DNA of 64,000 nucleotides, from assembly GCA_964036045.1 (NCBI GenBank), contig OZ038402.1:1457380-1521379 (forward strand), read 5' to 3'. Of this stretch, positions 29,134-40,300 are shown in pieces. The notes below the pieces were generated by a model, which did no database searches, was not told the origin of the DNA, and worked only from the letters and a program-made list of their open reading frames with translations. A program made the translations under genes and the position numbers. The stretch's first letter is position 1; the number at the start of each line of letters is the position of its first letter. This stretch comes from Eutreptiella sp. 'Long Island Sound 2002'. Its lineage: Eukaryota > Euglenozoa > Euglenophyceae > Eutreptiales > Eutreptiaceae.

Positions 29134-29869
29134 GTGAATTTCAAGTTTGGTCGGTACATCCTGTACCAGATGCGGGAGGTGTATGTACTGTATCATTCTG
29201 GTACCTCAAGCAGTGCGATTGGGATTCATGGAGCTTAGAAAGCTGATCAGTTTGTCATGCAGTTGTGGTCCATTGCCGGTTGGTAAGACTGGTTTTACTG
29301 ATAGGTTGTCTGCTTTTCCTCCAAAGGCCATGCGGCCGAAGGTACTCAGGGGAAGAGCACTTGATTGTCCCTCAATCCTTTTGGTGTAATGAAAGTCTTG
29401 TGCGCGGCACATAGGTCACACTTTGTCAGAGATATGACGGGCACATGTGCCCGGGTGCATTTCGTACCGGGCTGTATCTTTTACAAGGGGGGGGGGGAGG
29501 GGGCAGCATCAGAATGATTCCTGGTCAAGTATTTGATGTTGTATCGCTTGTGAGCCCCTGCTTGATTCCAAGATGCTTCAAAGGTGTTTGAATTGCCCCG
29601 TGCCCAGCCCTTGGCTACTTCGCACAGCTGTTGCTAGTGGAACTTGCAATTTTTGTGGGTCACACTCAATGTATGTCCCATCAGTTGGCTTGCCGCAACC
29701 AGACCAAAATACAATTTTGCCGCTGAACATGTTGTGCTCGCTTGCTTTGTTTGCTTGCAAGCGCTTGCTGCACAGTCGCAGAGTGTCTGCATGCATCATG
29801 GGGGGGGGGGGGTCGCCCGGCGCGCGCCTGGCGCATGCCCAGCGTGCTACTTTTGATTAACTATCCCAA
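29134..29869 (-). other. Region with coding-like minus-strand pieces, unassigned
   Basis: 29412-29206 reads KRIEGQSSALPLSTFGRMAF and DNLSVKPVLPTGN. 29799-29578 reads GKIVFWSGCGKPTDGTYIEC; the TDGTYIEC part resembles the first-Asp segment of DDE transposases. They may belong to the transposase remnant at 29870-30090 but the order does not fit one protein. Contains a G-run at 29800-29811. Confidence 0.3.
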
Positions 29870-30090
29870 CATATCAACGGCAACAGTTACCTTGTAAACA
29901 TGCGACACATACTTAGATTTCCGCAAGTCAGCGCTCCATATGCCACCAATCGAATTGATGGGCATGGAGTCCGTGAAATGGGGACAATGGTTAACGTGTC
30001 AGCCCAGCGAATTTCTTGTACAACATGGTGAGATGTTCCCAAACACAAGCAACGCTTTGACGCCAAGCCGCCTCTGAACACCCTTTGGTG
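29870..30090 (-). pseudogene. Upstream piece of the DDE-type transposase seen at 19372-19766
   Basis: Minus frame: SMPINSIGGIWSADLRKSKY then VSHVYKVTVAVDMLG, ending at the same VAVDMLG that begins the 19.7-kb fragment; the DNA over CCCAACATATCAACGGCAAC is identical in the two. A TGA in the same frame precedes it. So the two loci carry overlapping parts of one transposase family. Confidence 0.5.
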
Positions 30091-30123
30091 CCCGACACAA
30101 GAGCACCGGTTTCTACGGGTGGG

Positions 30124-30207
30124 TATCCTCAACCAGAAAGGGGCCAGTCCATATCCTCAACCAGAAAGGGGCCAGTCCATATCCCCCACCGGAAAGGGGC
30201 CATGCAA
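30124..30207. repeat. 28-bp tandem repeat, three copies
   Basis: Units TATCCTCAACCAGAAAGGGG plus CCAGTCCA, twice exact and once diverged. Confidence 0.9.
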
Positions 30208-33200
30208 AAAGCGCGGTCCTCCGTATCAAAAGTGGCCCAAAAAGATGCACCGCGCACGCCCGGTGCGATGACACTCCCCCATAGGGACGAGAGTTTACCA
30301 AAGTGCTGAAGCAACATCATGACCTGTGCCCATATTTGGTGCCCTGCAGTCCCGGATGTGGATTATTCTTGGCAATCGTTGTGGAAGTGAGAGAATTCCT
30401 TCGTCTGCAAAAGGGTTCCGGCACTATTCAAGAGGTCAGAAACACGATGGGGCCAATCCACCTGCACCAAGACGCTGCCCTCAGCCACAAGCCGCCAACC
30501 GCCTATCCACAACCGCCGTTGCAGGGGCACACTGTGTTCCGCGGGGGTGCAACGGCACCCACCCCTTTCACCCTTTCGCAGGTGCCGCCTACCGGCCCAA
30601 GTGCCATTGGTGTGGGTGAGAGGCACAGTGCGACGCCAAGGTCATCCGACCGGGGGTCACTGTACACACGGGGCCATTTGGTGCGGCCACGGCCCATGTG
30701 CCTCTGATGCTCCGAACGGGGGGGGGGGGGGGGACAGCCGCGGCACGGGTTTGGTACGTGCGAACTTTGGAATGGCGGGACTCGATGCGGAGAAGTCTGG
30801 GCACCAATTCTTAAATTCCACTGAAAGTTCTGGCACCAAAGGCCCGGATTGCGACACAACAAAGGGAGACCGTGAACGCTGGGTATCAGTTCCTACGGGG
30901 CTATGGGGGGTGCTGCTACTGCCTGGAGGCCCGGGCGGGCACAAGGGGAATCCGCATGCCAAAGAGCGTTGACAGTGACCCCCACAAAATGGCCACAGAC
31001 CTTCAAATGCCGTGGGGCATGGCTTGGCACACCCCCTCCCCCCGGGTAACACACGCCCGCGGCGCTCATCCCCAAGCCCCCCCCCCCCCGCCATCACAGG
31101 CCACAGCGCGCCCCCTCCGCCGCACTCCACCGCACATCCCGCCCCAAACGGCCCTCCCCCTCCCAAAGCAACGACCCCCTCCACCGCGGGTCACAAAGTG
31201 AGGGCCCTGCGGCACGCGGGCACAGGGGCCCAGGCAACCGGCGGAGGGGCGGCGCAGGGCTGTCGGCGCAAGAGGTCTGTGCACAACGGATGACCGGTCC
31301 TGCGAGCCCCCCCCCCCCCCTCCGAAACAAAACCCTCAAGCAACACCCCCCAAGCGGCCACCCCCGCGGCCAATGCCTGCGGACTGAGGGGGGGGGGGGG
31401 CATCCAGCGGCCGCCCCATCCCCTTGGGACACCCCCTGCCCACCCCCTCCCACGGGGGGACCCCAGACAAACCCCATCGCACTCACTCTCCAAAACCGCC
31501 CGCCGTCCGGGGGGCCCTGCCCGCCCTCCAAGGGCCCCTGTGCGGCACTCACCAAGCGGCCCGCCCCCCCCCCGATGGTCCGAGGGGGTTGGGGGGTGGG
31601 GCTTGGACTGGGCCCCCGATCGTCCAGGGGGCGTGCCATGCCTCCCCCAGCGAGGCCGCCCTCCCGCGGCCCTTTGAGCGCGGGAGTAGCCGTGTGGTCT
31701 GGGGGGCACAAGGCCTCGGTATTCGGTTGGTTTGCCTTTTGGCGGCGCCCATTGGCCTCTCGCCCTTTGCACATTCTGACCCTCTGTGGGCCCGAACGTG
31801 TTTTGGTTGTGTCAACGGAGCCCCCGGATGACTTGTCCTGTTTGACTACTCCGGGGGTCGGCCGTCCCGGAGACGGGCTGTTGCCTGTGCCATTGACCAG
31901 GGGCATCCAGAAACACCCACCGAGTCCATTGGGGGGGTTTGCCTTGGGGATGTGGGGGAAGGGGGGGCTTGTGCAGACAGACTGCCCCCCGTTTGTGCGG
32001 GGCCCGCCCCATTGTACCGACCCGGGCCCCAGGGGTCTACAGCCGCTGGCACGTGCAGACACTGTCCGCGTGCCGTCGACCCCCGAATGCCATCCCCCGA
32101 CCGCAGGGCCCTGTGAGGGAGGGCGCCCAGGCTGCCCCCCCCCCCCCCCCCCTCCACACCACCGCACTGCCCTCCCGGGGCCCAGGGCGGAGGCCCTGCA
32201 CTGGCCCCGTGCAGCGCCAGCGACCGGGCGGTGATGTTGGGGGGGGGGGACGCCCCCCTTGCGCCCCCCCCCTCCCTCCCCCCGTACAAGTGCACGTGGG
32301 TCATTGTGGGGGATGCCCCAATGTCCCAAACAATCGGTTGCTACAACTGCCCGACTGCCCCTCCCATGGCCATGGCCAGGGGGTGCCACCCCCCCCCCCC
32401 ATGTGCCCTGGCCCATGGACCCCGCATCCCCCAAAACGGTCCGATGGGGGGGTCAGACCCCCCCCCCACAAGAGCGGGGGGGCGTAGCACGGGCTCTACA
32501 AACGTCCGCCCCCCCCCCCCGCCCTCAGTGCAGGGGCCCTGGGGCAGACCTCAGGGGCAGTGGGAGGGACAGCGATGCCCGGGCCTCTGCCAACGCAGGG
32601 CCCAGAGGCGGTGCCCCGGCCCCGGGGGACCCAATGGCACACCCCCATCCCCAATGCCCCCCCCCCCCCCCCCTCCGCACACCCCCATCTCAGGGGGTGC
32701 CGTCGGAGTGTCCAATACGCCCTACGATGGCAGTTGGAGGGTAACCGCTGGGGGTAACATGCACACATAAAAAAGACCAAAAAAGCGAAGCCCAAAAGAG
32801 CACACACACTGGGAATTGAACCTGGGACCCTTGTTGTTAGAGTTTAATACAACCACCACCGAAGGTACCTCAGGATCTGGTGTCTCCCCAACACCAGAGA
32901 GTGCATGCCATAGTAAAAAAAAGGGGGTGAGTGTCCTTATGGCACCCCCTGCCCCATCCCCAATGCCCCCCCCCCCTCCGCACACGCCGTCCACCCCCCC
33001 CCCCCCCCCGCAGACGTTGGATGCCAACCTGCACACGCCCAACGCCCGCAGAGCCACGAGGGCAGCACAAGGCGCTCTGCGATGACGGTGCCAGAGGCGC
33101 CCTTTGCCGGGACCACCAGAGTGCCCAGTGCACTCCCGCACTCACAGAGGGCGGGCCCCAATCGCTGACGGCAGTGCACCCCCGCCGCCCTCCGGAACGC

Positions 33201-33632
33201 CGGGCTCACGTGGCTGTGAAGGATTGACGCGGTTTTGGGGGTTATTGGGGCCAGGCCATTGGGAGTGTGTTGCTTGTGACCCCCCAAGACCCGTGCGCCG
33301 CATGCCTCAGCGCACGCGACTGTGATCCCGGGGGCTGGCGCGGCGTGTGTCAGTGTGTGAGAGGGCGTCGGGTGAGGCACGGCCACTGAAGGTCCCCCGT
33401 CCGGGAGGCGACCGGTGGTGCATGTCCCTTGCGGATCGTATTTCATACGGCCACGTCACGCAGCCTCCCCCGTTTTGGAGTGCTGGCCGCTCCTTTTGTG
33501 CCGCAGGCGCTGTGCCGGTCCCGTGTTCGGTTGCCGCGCTTTGCACGTGCACAAGCAAAGCGGAGCGTTGCATGGGCACTGATACACAGCCCCCGCCGGC
33601 CATGCGCCGGATGCCGCAGGTGCACACCCACC
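30208..33632 (-). other. GC-rich block with probable minus-strand exons, not assembled
   Basis: High GC leaves many frames open, so length is not evidence. Segments that read like protein and carry splice signals include 33213-33010, between CCTTCACAG and GTTGGC, encoding HVSPAFRRAAGVHCRQRLGP and GTLVVPAKGASGTVIAERLV. Others are 30900-30750 (SRSPFVVSQSGPLVPELSVE) and 30610-30363 (VLVQVDWPHRVSDLLNSAGT). The phases and order could not be reconciled into one gene and no family is recognised. C/G-runs of 10-18 bases punctuate the intervening DNA. Confidence 0.3.
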
Positions 33633-33832
33633 NNNNNNNNNNNNNNNNNNNNNNNNNNNNNNNNNNNNNNNNNNNNNNNNNNNNNNNNNNNNNNNNNNNN
33701 NNNNNNNNNNNNNNNNNNNNNNNNNNNNNNNNNNNNNNNNNNNNNNNNNNNNNNNNNNNNNNNNNNNNNNNNNNNNNNNNNNNNNNNNNNNNNNNNNNNN
33801 NNNNNNNNNNNNNNNNNNNNNNNNNNNNNNNN
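33633..33832. other. Assembly gap of exactly 200 N
   Basis: A round 200-N block marks a scaffold join; its true size is unknown. ORFs drawn across it are meaningless. Confidence 1.
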
Positions 33833-35349
33833 TTGTCCCAGTGGCTGGTCATGTGCCCCAACCCAAAGCCCGGTTGTCATGCATGTGACGAGCTTTGAGT
33901 GAGGCAGTCGGTCCGGTGTTGGTCATATGCCTCAAACCTTACCACAGGTACCTGTACAGAGAAGCGGACAGGGGAAGGGGAAGGCTACAAGGCATGTGTG
34001 CAACAAGCACGGCAGCTTTGCAGCCCCCAGCCACCGCCCCCCCCCATCGGCGCATCAATACCCGTGGGTTGCCTGCCATCGACACCCCATCAAAGCCAAA
34101 TCTGGTGGAGGCCACGGAGTTGACACTGGCACTCCCGATGCAAGACATACAAAGGCTGACGCGAGGGGGGGCGGCTTGTTCCAATATTGACCTGCGACAA
34201 CTTGTGGGGGTCTGGAAGGGGGGGGGGCCGCAATAGGTCAGGTGTGGACCCGCCACTGTCGCTCCAGCCGCGGCTGCCCCACAGCCTTCATTGCTCTCTC
34301 AGTTCATCAGTTCACCAGCACATGCAAGCACAGCCATGGTACCCACGCAAACCCAAACATGGAACACCACATACACGCCACGACCCGGACTCAGTATCAT
34401 GTGTGCAGTGTCCCAAGGCAGTAAAGCCCAGAACCACAGGTCCACAGCCCTTACCCCAGCCACGGAGGCAGGGACATGGAACTGTTGGAACACAAGCAAG
34501 GCCAGTGACCGGACGAACATGTGAGGGGGGGAGGGGAGGGGGGGGGGGGGCTTGGATCTCAAACAGGCCACCCCCCTTGGTCTGACGGCAGAAGCAGCAA
34601 CGAGGGCGGCAGTCACACCACAGCCCAATCCGCGCCGGCACATCCCACTACAATACTCAGGGGGCCCGGCAACGGCTTCTGGACGTCATGCGGCAGCACT
34701 GCTACGGCCTATGCCCCGCTTTGTTCACGGGCTCACTGCAACAGAGAACGATGGCAACACCGGGCCACCCCGCCTGACGGGAGGGGCTGCACCGCATGGC
34801 ACTGTGATGAGGCCCCCCAGGAAGTGCGAAGAAGAGGGGGCTCCGCATCCGCACACCCCCACAGACAACCCCCTCAAGGCGCCCCTCAAGACGCCCCTGT
34901 ACAGGCCAGGGGTCACCCCCCACACGCAGCCCAACTTCCGAGGGACCGCCGCCTCCTCTGTTCCAAGTCTCCTTCGGGACAAGGGACTGGGGGATTCCCC
35001 AAAGCGCCGCTGGCCCGTGCCCTGTGCCCATGGGACTGTGGGGGTACGTCCCTCTCTGCCCCGGCCCATGTCCCTCGGGGGCTCGGCGGCGTCACATCCG
35101 TTTGTTGATGGGGGGCACTCAAGGGGCCACAACGTGCGATTGAGGCCCCGGCCTGTCCAAAGGCCCCGTGCCCCAGCGCAGCAGCGGGACCGGGGGGGCA
35201 GTGGGTCAGGGGGCGGCACCCCCCAATTCCGTCGGGACGCCCCCTGCGGAGGCAGCCCCACACATCGCCGCTGCGCCCAGGCCGGTCCTTAACGGGGGAA
35301 AAAAAGTGTTCCAGTGCACAGTTTTCCCAAAAAAGCCCGCGGGCGCTCC
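33833..35349. other. GC-rich spacer, nothing confident
   Basis: Many overlapping ORFs on both strands, G-runs at 34219 and 34537-34549, no recognisable domain. Confidence 0.35.
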
Positions 35350-35465
35350 ATGTGTTAGCGGTGGACGGTTGGCGGTTGACGGTCGGCGACTGGCGGCTGG
35401 TGGTTGGCGGTTGGCGGCGGTTGGCGGTTGGTGGCAGTTCGCGGTTGGCGGTTGGTGGTCCCTTG
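35350..35465. repeat. Degenerate GGCGGTT heptamer array
   Basis: About fifteen GGCGGTT/GGTGGTT/GACGGTT units in tandem. The same GCGGTT word is dispersed in the hAT-type MITEs at 52980 and 53529 and at 60.5 kb. Confidence 0.8.
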
Positions 35466-35474
35466 GGGCGGTCC

Positions 35475-37360
35475 TTAACAAAAAACAAATCTCTCAAGTC
35501 CCTTAAGGACCCCCTTGGCTGCGCCACTTCCCCCACTTCCCGTGGGCCCAGGGCCGGCGAGCGACGCCAAAAGGGGGAACGGGGCCCGCCCACGCGAGGC
35601 ATGGGGCGCATGGCCCCGCCGCTCACCCTCCGCCACGAAGACGCCGTCCGGGCCACAAGGCCCTGCAACCGCCGCCCGGCCCGTGGCCCCTGCCCTGGCC
35701 CATGCCCCCGTCCTGCGGAGGGGGGCCGGACATGCCAAACCCGCCGGATCCGCCGGGCCCGCCCTCTCAGGGCCGCCGCCTCCAATGCGCCCACGACGTC
35801 CCCTGTGCAGCCCCGGGCCCTCCACATCGCCGTCCCATGAGACGCCGCACAAGCGATGGACCGCGGCACTGCACCGGCGCACGAAGGACCTGTCCGGACG
35901 CGCTCGGGCGGGGGGCGGACCGCGGGGTCTTGCCATAGAAATGGGTCGTCTTCCACAATTTGAAGGCCCTGTCCTCCACAGCCCGGCCGCGCACGACGCC
36001 ACAAAACGCCTTCGCCTTCTCGAAAATGGGTGCGCCATCGTCGTCCCGCCTCGGGTCCCCTGCCCCCGCGGTCCGGACCCCCTCCTTCGCGGAGGAGGGC
36101 ACCCCATGTCACACCCGCCGGCGCACGTGAACAGTTCCTCAAAAGCGTGGGTCGCCCCCGCCGCATCAAAGCCTAGGCCCCGTGTTGGTCTTCACGCGCA
36201 CGGCCGCCCCCCGGACGCACGTTCCCGCGCGGCGCGGGCCTCACGCCGCGCGGCACGGGCCTCCATGCCCCACGCCCGCCCGGCGATGTCCGCGTTCTCC
36301 CGCCGCCTGGGGCCCGGGATCGTCCGTGTGGTCGGACCAACGCGGTGCCGTGCGCGCGACGGTCCTGCTTTACGGGCGGCGCACGGGGCCCGGCGCCCGC
36401 TGGTGCGCCCGCGGCACCAGCGGCGGACTGGACCGAGGCACCCCCGGCCAGCGCACACAAAACCGGCACCGCGATGGCGGTGAAGCGGCATCCCTAAGAC
36501 CTCCCGGTGCCCAGTCCCCGTCGGGGGTGGGGGGGGGAGGGAGGCGTCCGGCCACGGGGGCGCGCACGATCTCCGGCCAAGGTCAGCCATACCCTCCCCC
36601 CGTCCCTCGCTCACGAAGGCCGATTCATGGGCCGCGCCCATCGAGTCCAGCGTGGCGCTTGCCAGTGCCTTGCGGCGCACCCACTCCCCCTCGACCGCCT
36701 TGTGAATGTCTGCCCATGGCTCTCGATGGGCGACAAAGCCCGCAGCGGCGCACACCAAACCTCCGGCGGCATCATCACCGGGCCTTCGGTCTCTTTGGGG
36801 CTCGCAGTCGCGTCGCCTCATGGGCTGCGTCCAGGCACAGCATCGCCGCCATGGCGATCAACACGGCTGAGCACGCGCCAAACACCGGGTGGGGCTCAGC
36901 CACGCCGCACAGCTCCGCGACCGCCCACGTGCAGTCGGCCAGCGAATTGGCGGTGTCGCAGAGCAGCCACCACTCGGCCGCCTTGCGAGTCGACCGCCGG
37001 TAGGCAACGAGGAACCGGCCCGCACAGCCCAGGCACAGCGGCGCGGCCGCTGCGGTCGGGACCGTGCGGACGGGGTGGCCCGGCGCCGGGATGTCCGAGA
37101 CCCACAACGCCAGTTCGCACGCCACGTCCAGTGCCTTGGCGCGGAAGCCCTCATCGAATGCGCTGCACTCGGAAAACAGAAAGAGAACTGCACAAGTCGT
37201 GTAGATGCCGTGCACAAGATGGCCGCTTCGGTGCAGAGCCCGATCACCGCACGATTCAAAGGGGAGGATAGCCAAGGCATTGCATCCCACGCATGCTGGC
37301 GAAGCATAGGCCTCCTGCAATGATGATGGGCATGTGACTCCCCCACTGCCTAATCTGCTG
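35475..37360 (-). CDS. Probable split gene for a membrane protein, cut off upstream by the satellite array
   Basis: Minus strand. An open block from 37355 to 36776 reads FDEGFRAKALDVACELALWV, LCLGCAGRFLVAYRRSTRKA, then ADCTWAVAELCGVAEPHPVF and ACSAVLIAMAAMLCLDAAHE, with three or four hydrophobic segments and an acceptor-like TTTTCCGAG at 37168. Further blocks with good donors: 36709-36615 (DIHKAVEGEWVRRKALASAT, donor GTGAGC), about 36317-36190 (ENADIAGRAWGMEARAARRE, donor GTGAAG), 36175-36116 (FDAAGATHAFEELFTCAGG, donor GTGTGA) and from 36060 (APIFEKAKAFCGVVRGRAVE, after GGGGGCAG). Exact joins do not all keep phase, so the model is provisional. PEX11-like layout was considered but not demonstrable. 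The 5' end meets the satellite at ~37365. Confidence 0.4.
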
Positions 37361-37367
37361 ACCCAAG

Positions 37368-40300
37368 TACGGTACCGCAGCGCGGCGGTACCGGTACCGA
37401 AGCGCGGCTGTACCGGTACCGCAGCCCGGCTGTACTGGTACCGAAGCGCGGCTGTACCATTACCGAAGCGCGGCTGTACCGGCACCGCAGCGCGGCTGTA
37501 CTGGTACCGCAGCGCGGCTGTACCGGTGCCGAAGCGCGGCTGTACCGGTACCGCAGCGCGGCTGTACCGGTACCAAAGCACGGCTGTACCAATACTGCAG
37601 CGCGGTTGTACCGGTACCGCAGCCCGGCTGTACCGGTGCCGAAGCGCGGCTGTACCGGTACCAAAGCGCGGCTGTACCAATACTGCAGCGCGGTTGTACC
37701 GGTACCGCAGCCCGGCTGTACTGGTACCGCAGCGCGGCTGTACCATTACCGAAGCGCGGCTGTACCGGCACCGCAACGCGGCTGTACCAATACCGCAGCG
37801 CGGCTGTACCGGTGCCGAAGCGCGGCTATACCGGTACCGCAGCGCGGCTGTACCGGTACCGAAGCGCGGCTGTACCGGTACCGAAGCGCGGCTGTACCGG
37901 TACCGAAGCGCGGCTGTACCGGTACCGCAGCGCGGCTGTACCGGTACCGCAGCGCGGCTGTACCGGTACCGCAGCGCGGCTGTACCGGTACCGAAGCGCG
38001 GCTGTACCGGTACCGAAGCGCGGCTGTACCGGTACCGCAGTGCGGCTGTACCGGTACCGAAGCTCGGCTGTACTGGTACCGAAGCGCGGCTGTACCGGTA
38101 CCGCAGCGCGGCTGTACCGGTACCGCAGCGCGGCTGTACCGGTACCGCAGCGCGGCCGTACCGATACCGCAGCGCGGCTGTACCGGTACCGAAGCGCGGT
38201 TGTACCGGTACCACAGCGCGGCTGTACCGGCTATACCGGTACCAAAGCGCGGCTGTGCCGGTACCGCAGCGCGGCTGTGCCTGTAACGCGGCGCGGCTGT
38301 ACCGGTACCGCAGCGCGGCTGTACCGGTACCGAAGCGCGGCTGTACCGGTACCGAGGCGCGGCTGTACCGGTACCGAAGCGCGGCTGTACTGGTACCTTA
38401 GCGCGGCCGTACCGGTACCGAAGCGCGGCTGTACCGGTACCGAAGCGCGGCTGTACTGGTACCGAAGCGCGGCTGTACCGGTACCGCAGCGCGGCTGTAC
38501 CGGTACCGCAGCGCGGCTGTACCGGTACCGCAGCGCGGCTGTACCGGTACTGCAGCGCGGCTGTACCGATACCGAAGCGCGGCTGTACCGGTACCGAAGC
38601 GCGGTTGTACCGGTACCACAGCGCGGCTGAACCGGCTGTACCGGTACCAAAGCGCGGCTGTGCCGGTACCGCAGCGCGGCTGTGCCTGTAACGCGGCGCG
38701 GCTGTACCGGTACCGCAGCGCGGCTGTACCGGTACCGAAGCGCGGCTGTACCGGTGCCGAGGCGCGGCTGTACCGGTACCGAAGCGCGGCTGTACTGGTA
38801 CCTTAGCGCGGCCGTACCGGTACCGAAGCGCGGCTGTACCGGTACCGAAGCGCGGCTGTGCTGGTACCGAAGCGCGGCTGTACCGGTACCGCAGCGCGGC
38901 TGTACCGGTACCGAAGCGCGGCTGTACTGGTACCAAAGCACGGCTGTACCGGTACCAAAGCGCGGCTGTACCGGTACCGAAGCGCGGCTGTACCGGTACC
39001 GCAGCGCGGCTGTACCCGTACCGCAGCGCGGCTGTACCGGTACCAAAGCGCGGTTGTACCGGTACCGAAGCGCAGGCTGTACCGGTACCGAAGCGCGGAT
39101 GTACCAGTACCACAGCGCGGCCGTACCGGTACCGCAGCGCGGCTGTACCGGTACCGCAGCGCGGCTGTACCGTTACCGCAGCGCGGCTGTACCGGTACCG
39201 TAGCGCGGCTGTACCGGTACCGCAGCCCGGCTGTACTGGTACCGCAGCGCGGCTGTACCGGTACCGCAGCCCGGCTGTACCGGTACCGCAGCGCGGCTGT
39301 ACCGGTACCGCACCGCGGCTGTACCGGTACCGAAGCGCGGCTGTACTGGTACCAAAGCACGGCTGTACCGGTACCAAAGCGCGGCTGTACCGGTACCGCA
39401 GCGCGGCTGTACCGGTACCGCAGCGCGGCTGTACCCGTACCGCAGCGCGGATGTACCGGTACCAAAGCGCGGCTGTACCGGTACCGAAGCGCAGGCTGTA
39501 CCGGTACCGAAGCGCGGATGTACCGGTACCGCAGCGCGGCTGTACCGGTACCGCAGCGCGGCTGTACCGGTACTGCAGCGCGGCTGTACCGGTACTGCAG
39601 CGCGGCTGTACCGTTACCGCAGCGCGGCTGTACCGGTACCGTAGCGCGGCTGTACCGGTACCGCAGCGCGGCTGTACCATTACCGAAGCGCGGCTGTACC
39701 GGCACCGTAGCGCGGCTGTATCCACCGCAGCGCGGCTGTACCGGTGCCGAAGCGCGGCTGTACCGGTACCAAAGCGCGGCTGTACCGATACTGCAGCGCG
39801 GTTGTGCCGGTACCGAAGCGCGGCTGTACCGGTACCACAGCGCGACTGTACCGGCACCGCAGCGCGGTTGTACTGGTACCGAAGCGCGGCTGTACCGGTA
39901 CCGCAGCGCGGCTGTACCGGTCCCGAAGCGCGGCTGTACCGGTACCGCAGCGCGGCTGTACCGGTACCGCAGCGCGGCTGTACCGGTACCGAAGCACGGC
40001 TGTACCGGTAGCGAAGCGCGGCTGTACCGGTAACGAAGCGCGGCTGTACAGGTACCGAAGCGCAGCTGTACCAGTACCACAGCGCGACTGTACCGGCACC
40101 GCAGCGCGGTTGTACTGGTACCGAAGCGCGGCTGTACCGGTACCGCAGCGCGGCTGTACCGGTCCCGAAGCGCGGCTGTACCGGTACCGCAGCGCGGCTG
40201 TACCGGTACCGCAGCGCGGCTGTACCGGTACCGAAGCACGGCTGTACCGGTAGCGAAGCGCGGCTGTACCGGTAACGAAGCGCGGCTGTACAGGTACCGC

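Noticed and set aside
30124-30207. CRISPR-like short repeat array
   Set aside because: Three contiguous 28-bp repeats have no spacers, and the window is eukaryotic; this is a minisatellite. No CRISPR array is present anywhere in the window.
31094-32434. 446-codon minus-strand ORF in GC-rich DNA
   Set aside because: Overlapping long ORFs on the other frames and strand, homopolymer-derived Pro/Gly runs, no domain. Expected by chance at this GC content. Only short bloc-like exons nearby were kept, at low confidence.
33307-33902. ORFs crossing 33633-33832
   Set aside because: They run through 200 N and are artefacts of gap translation.
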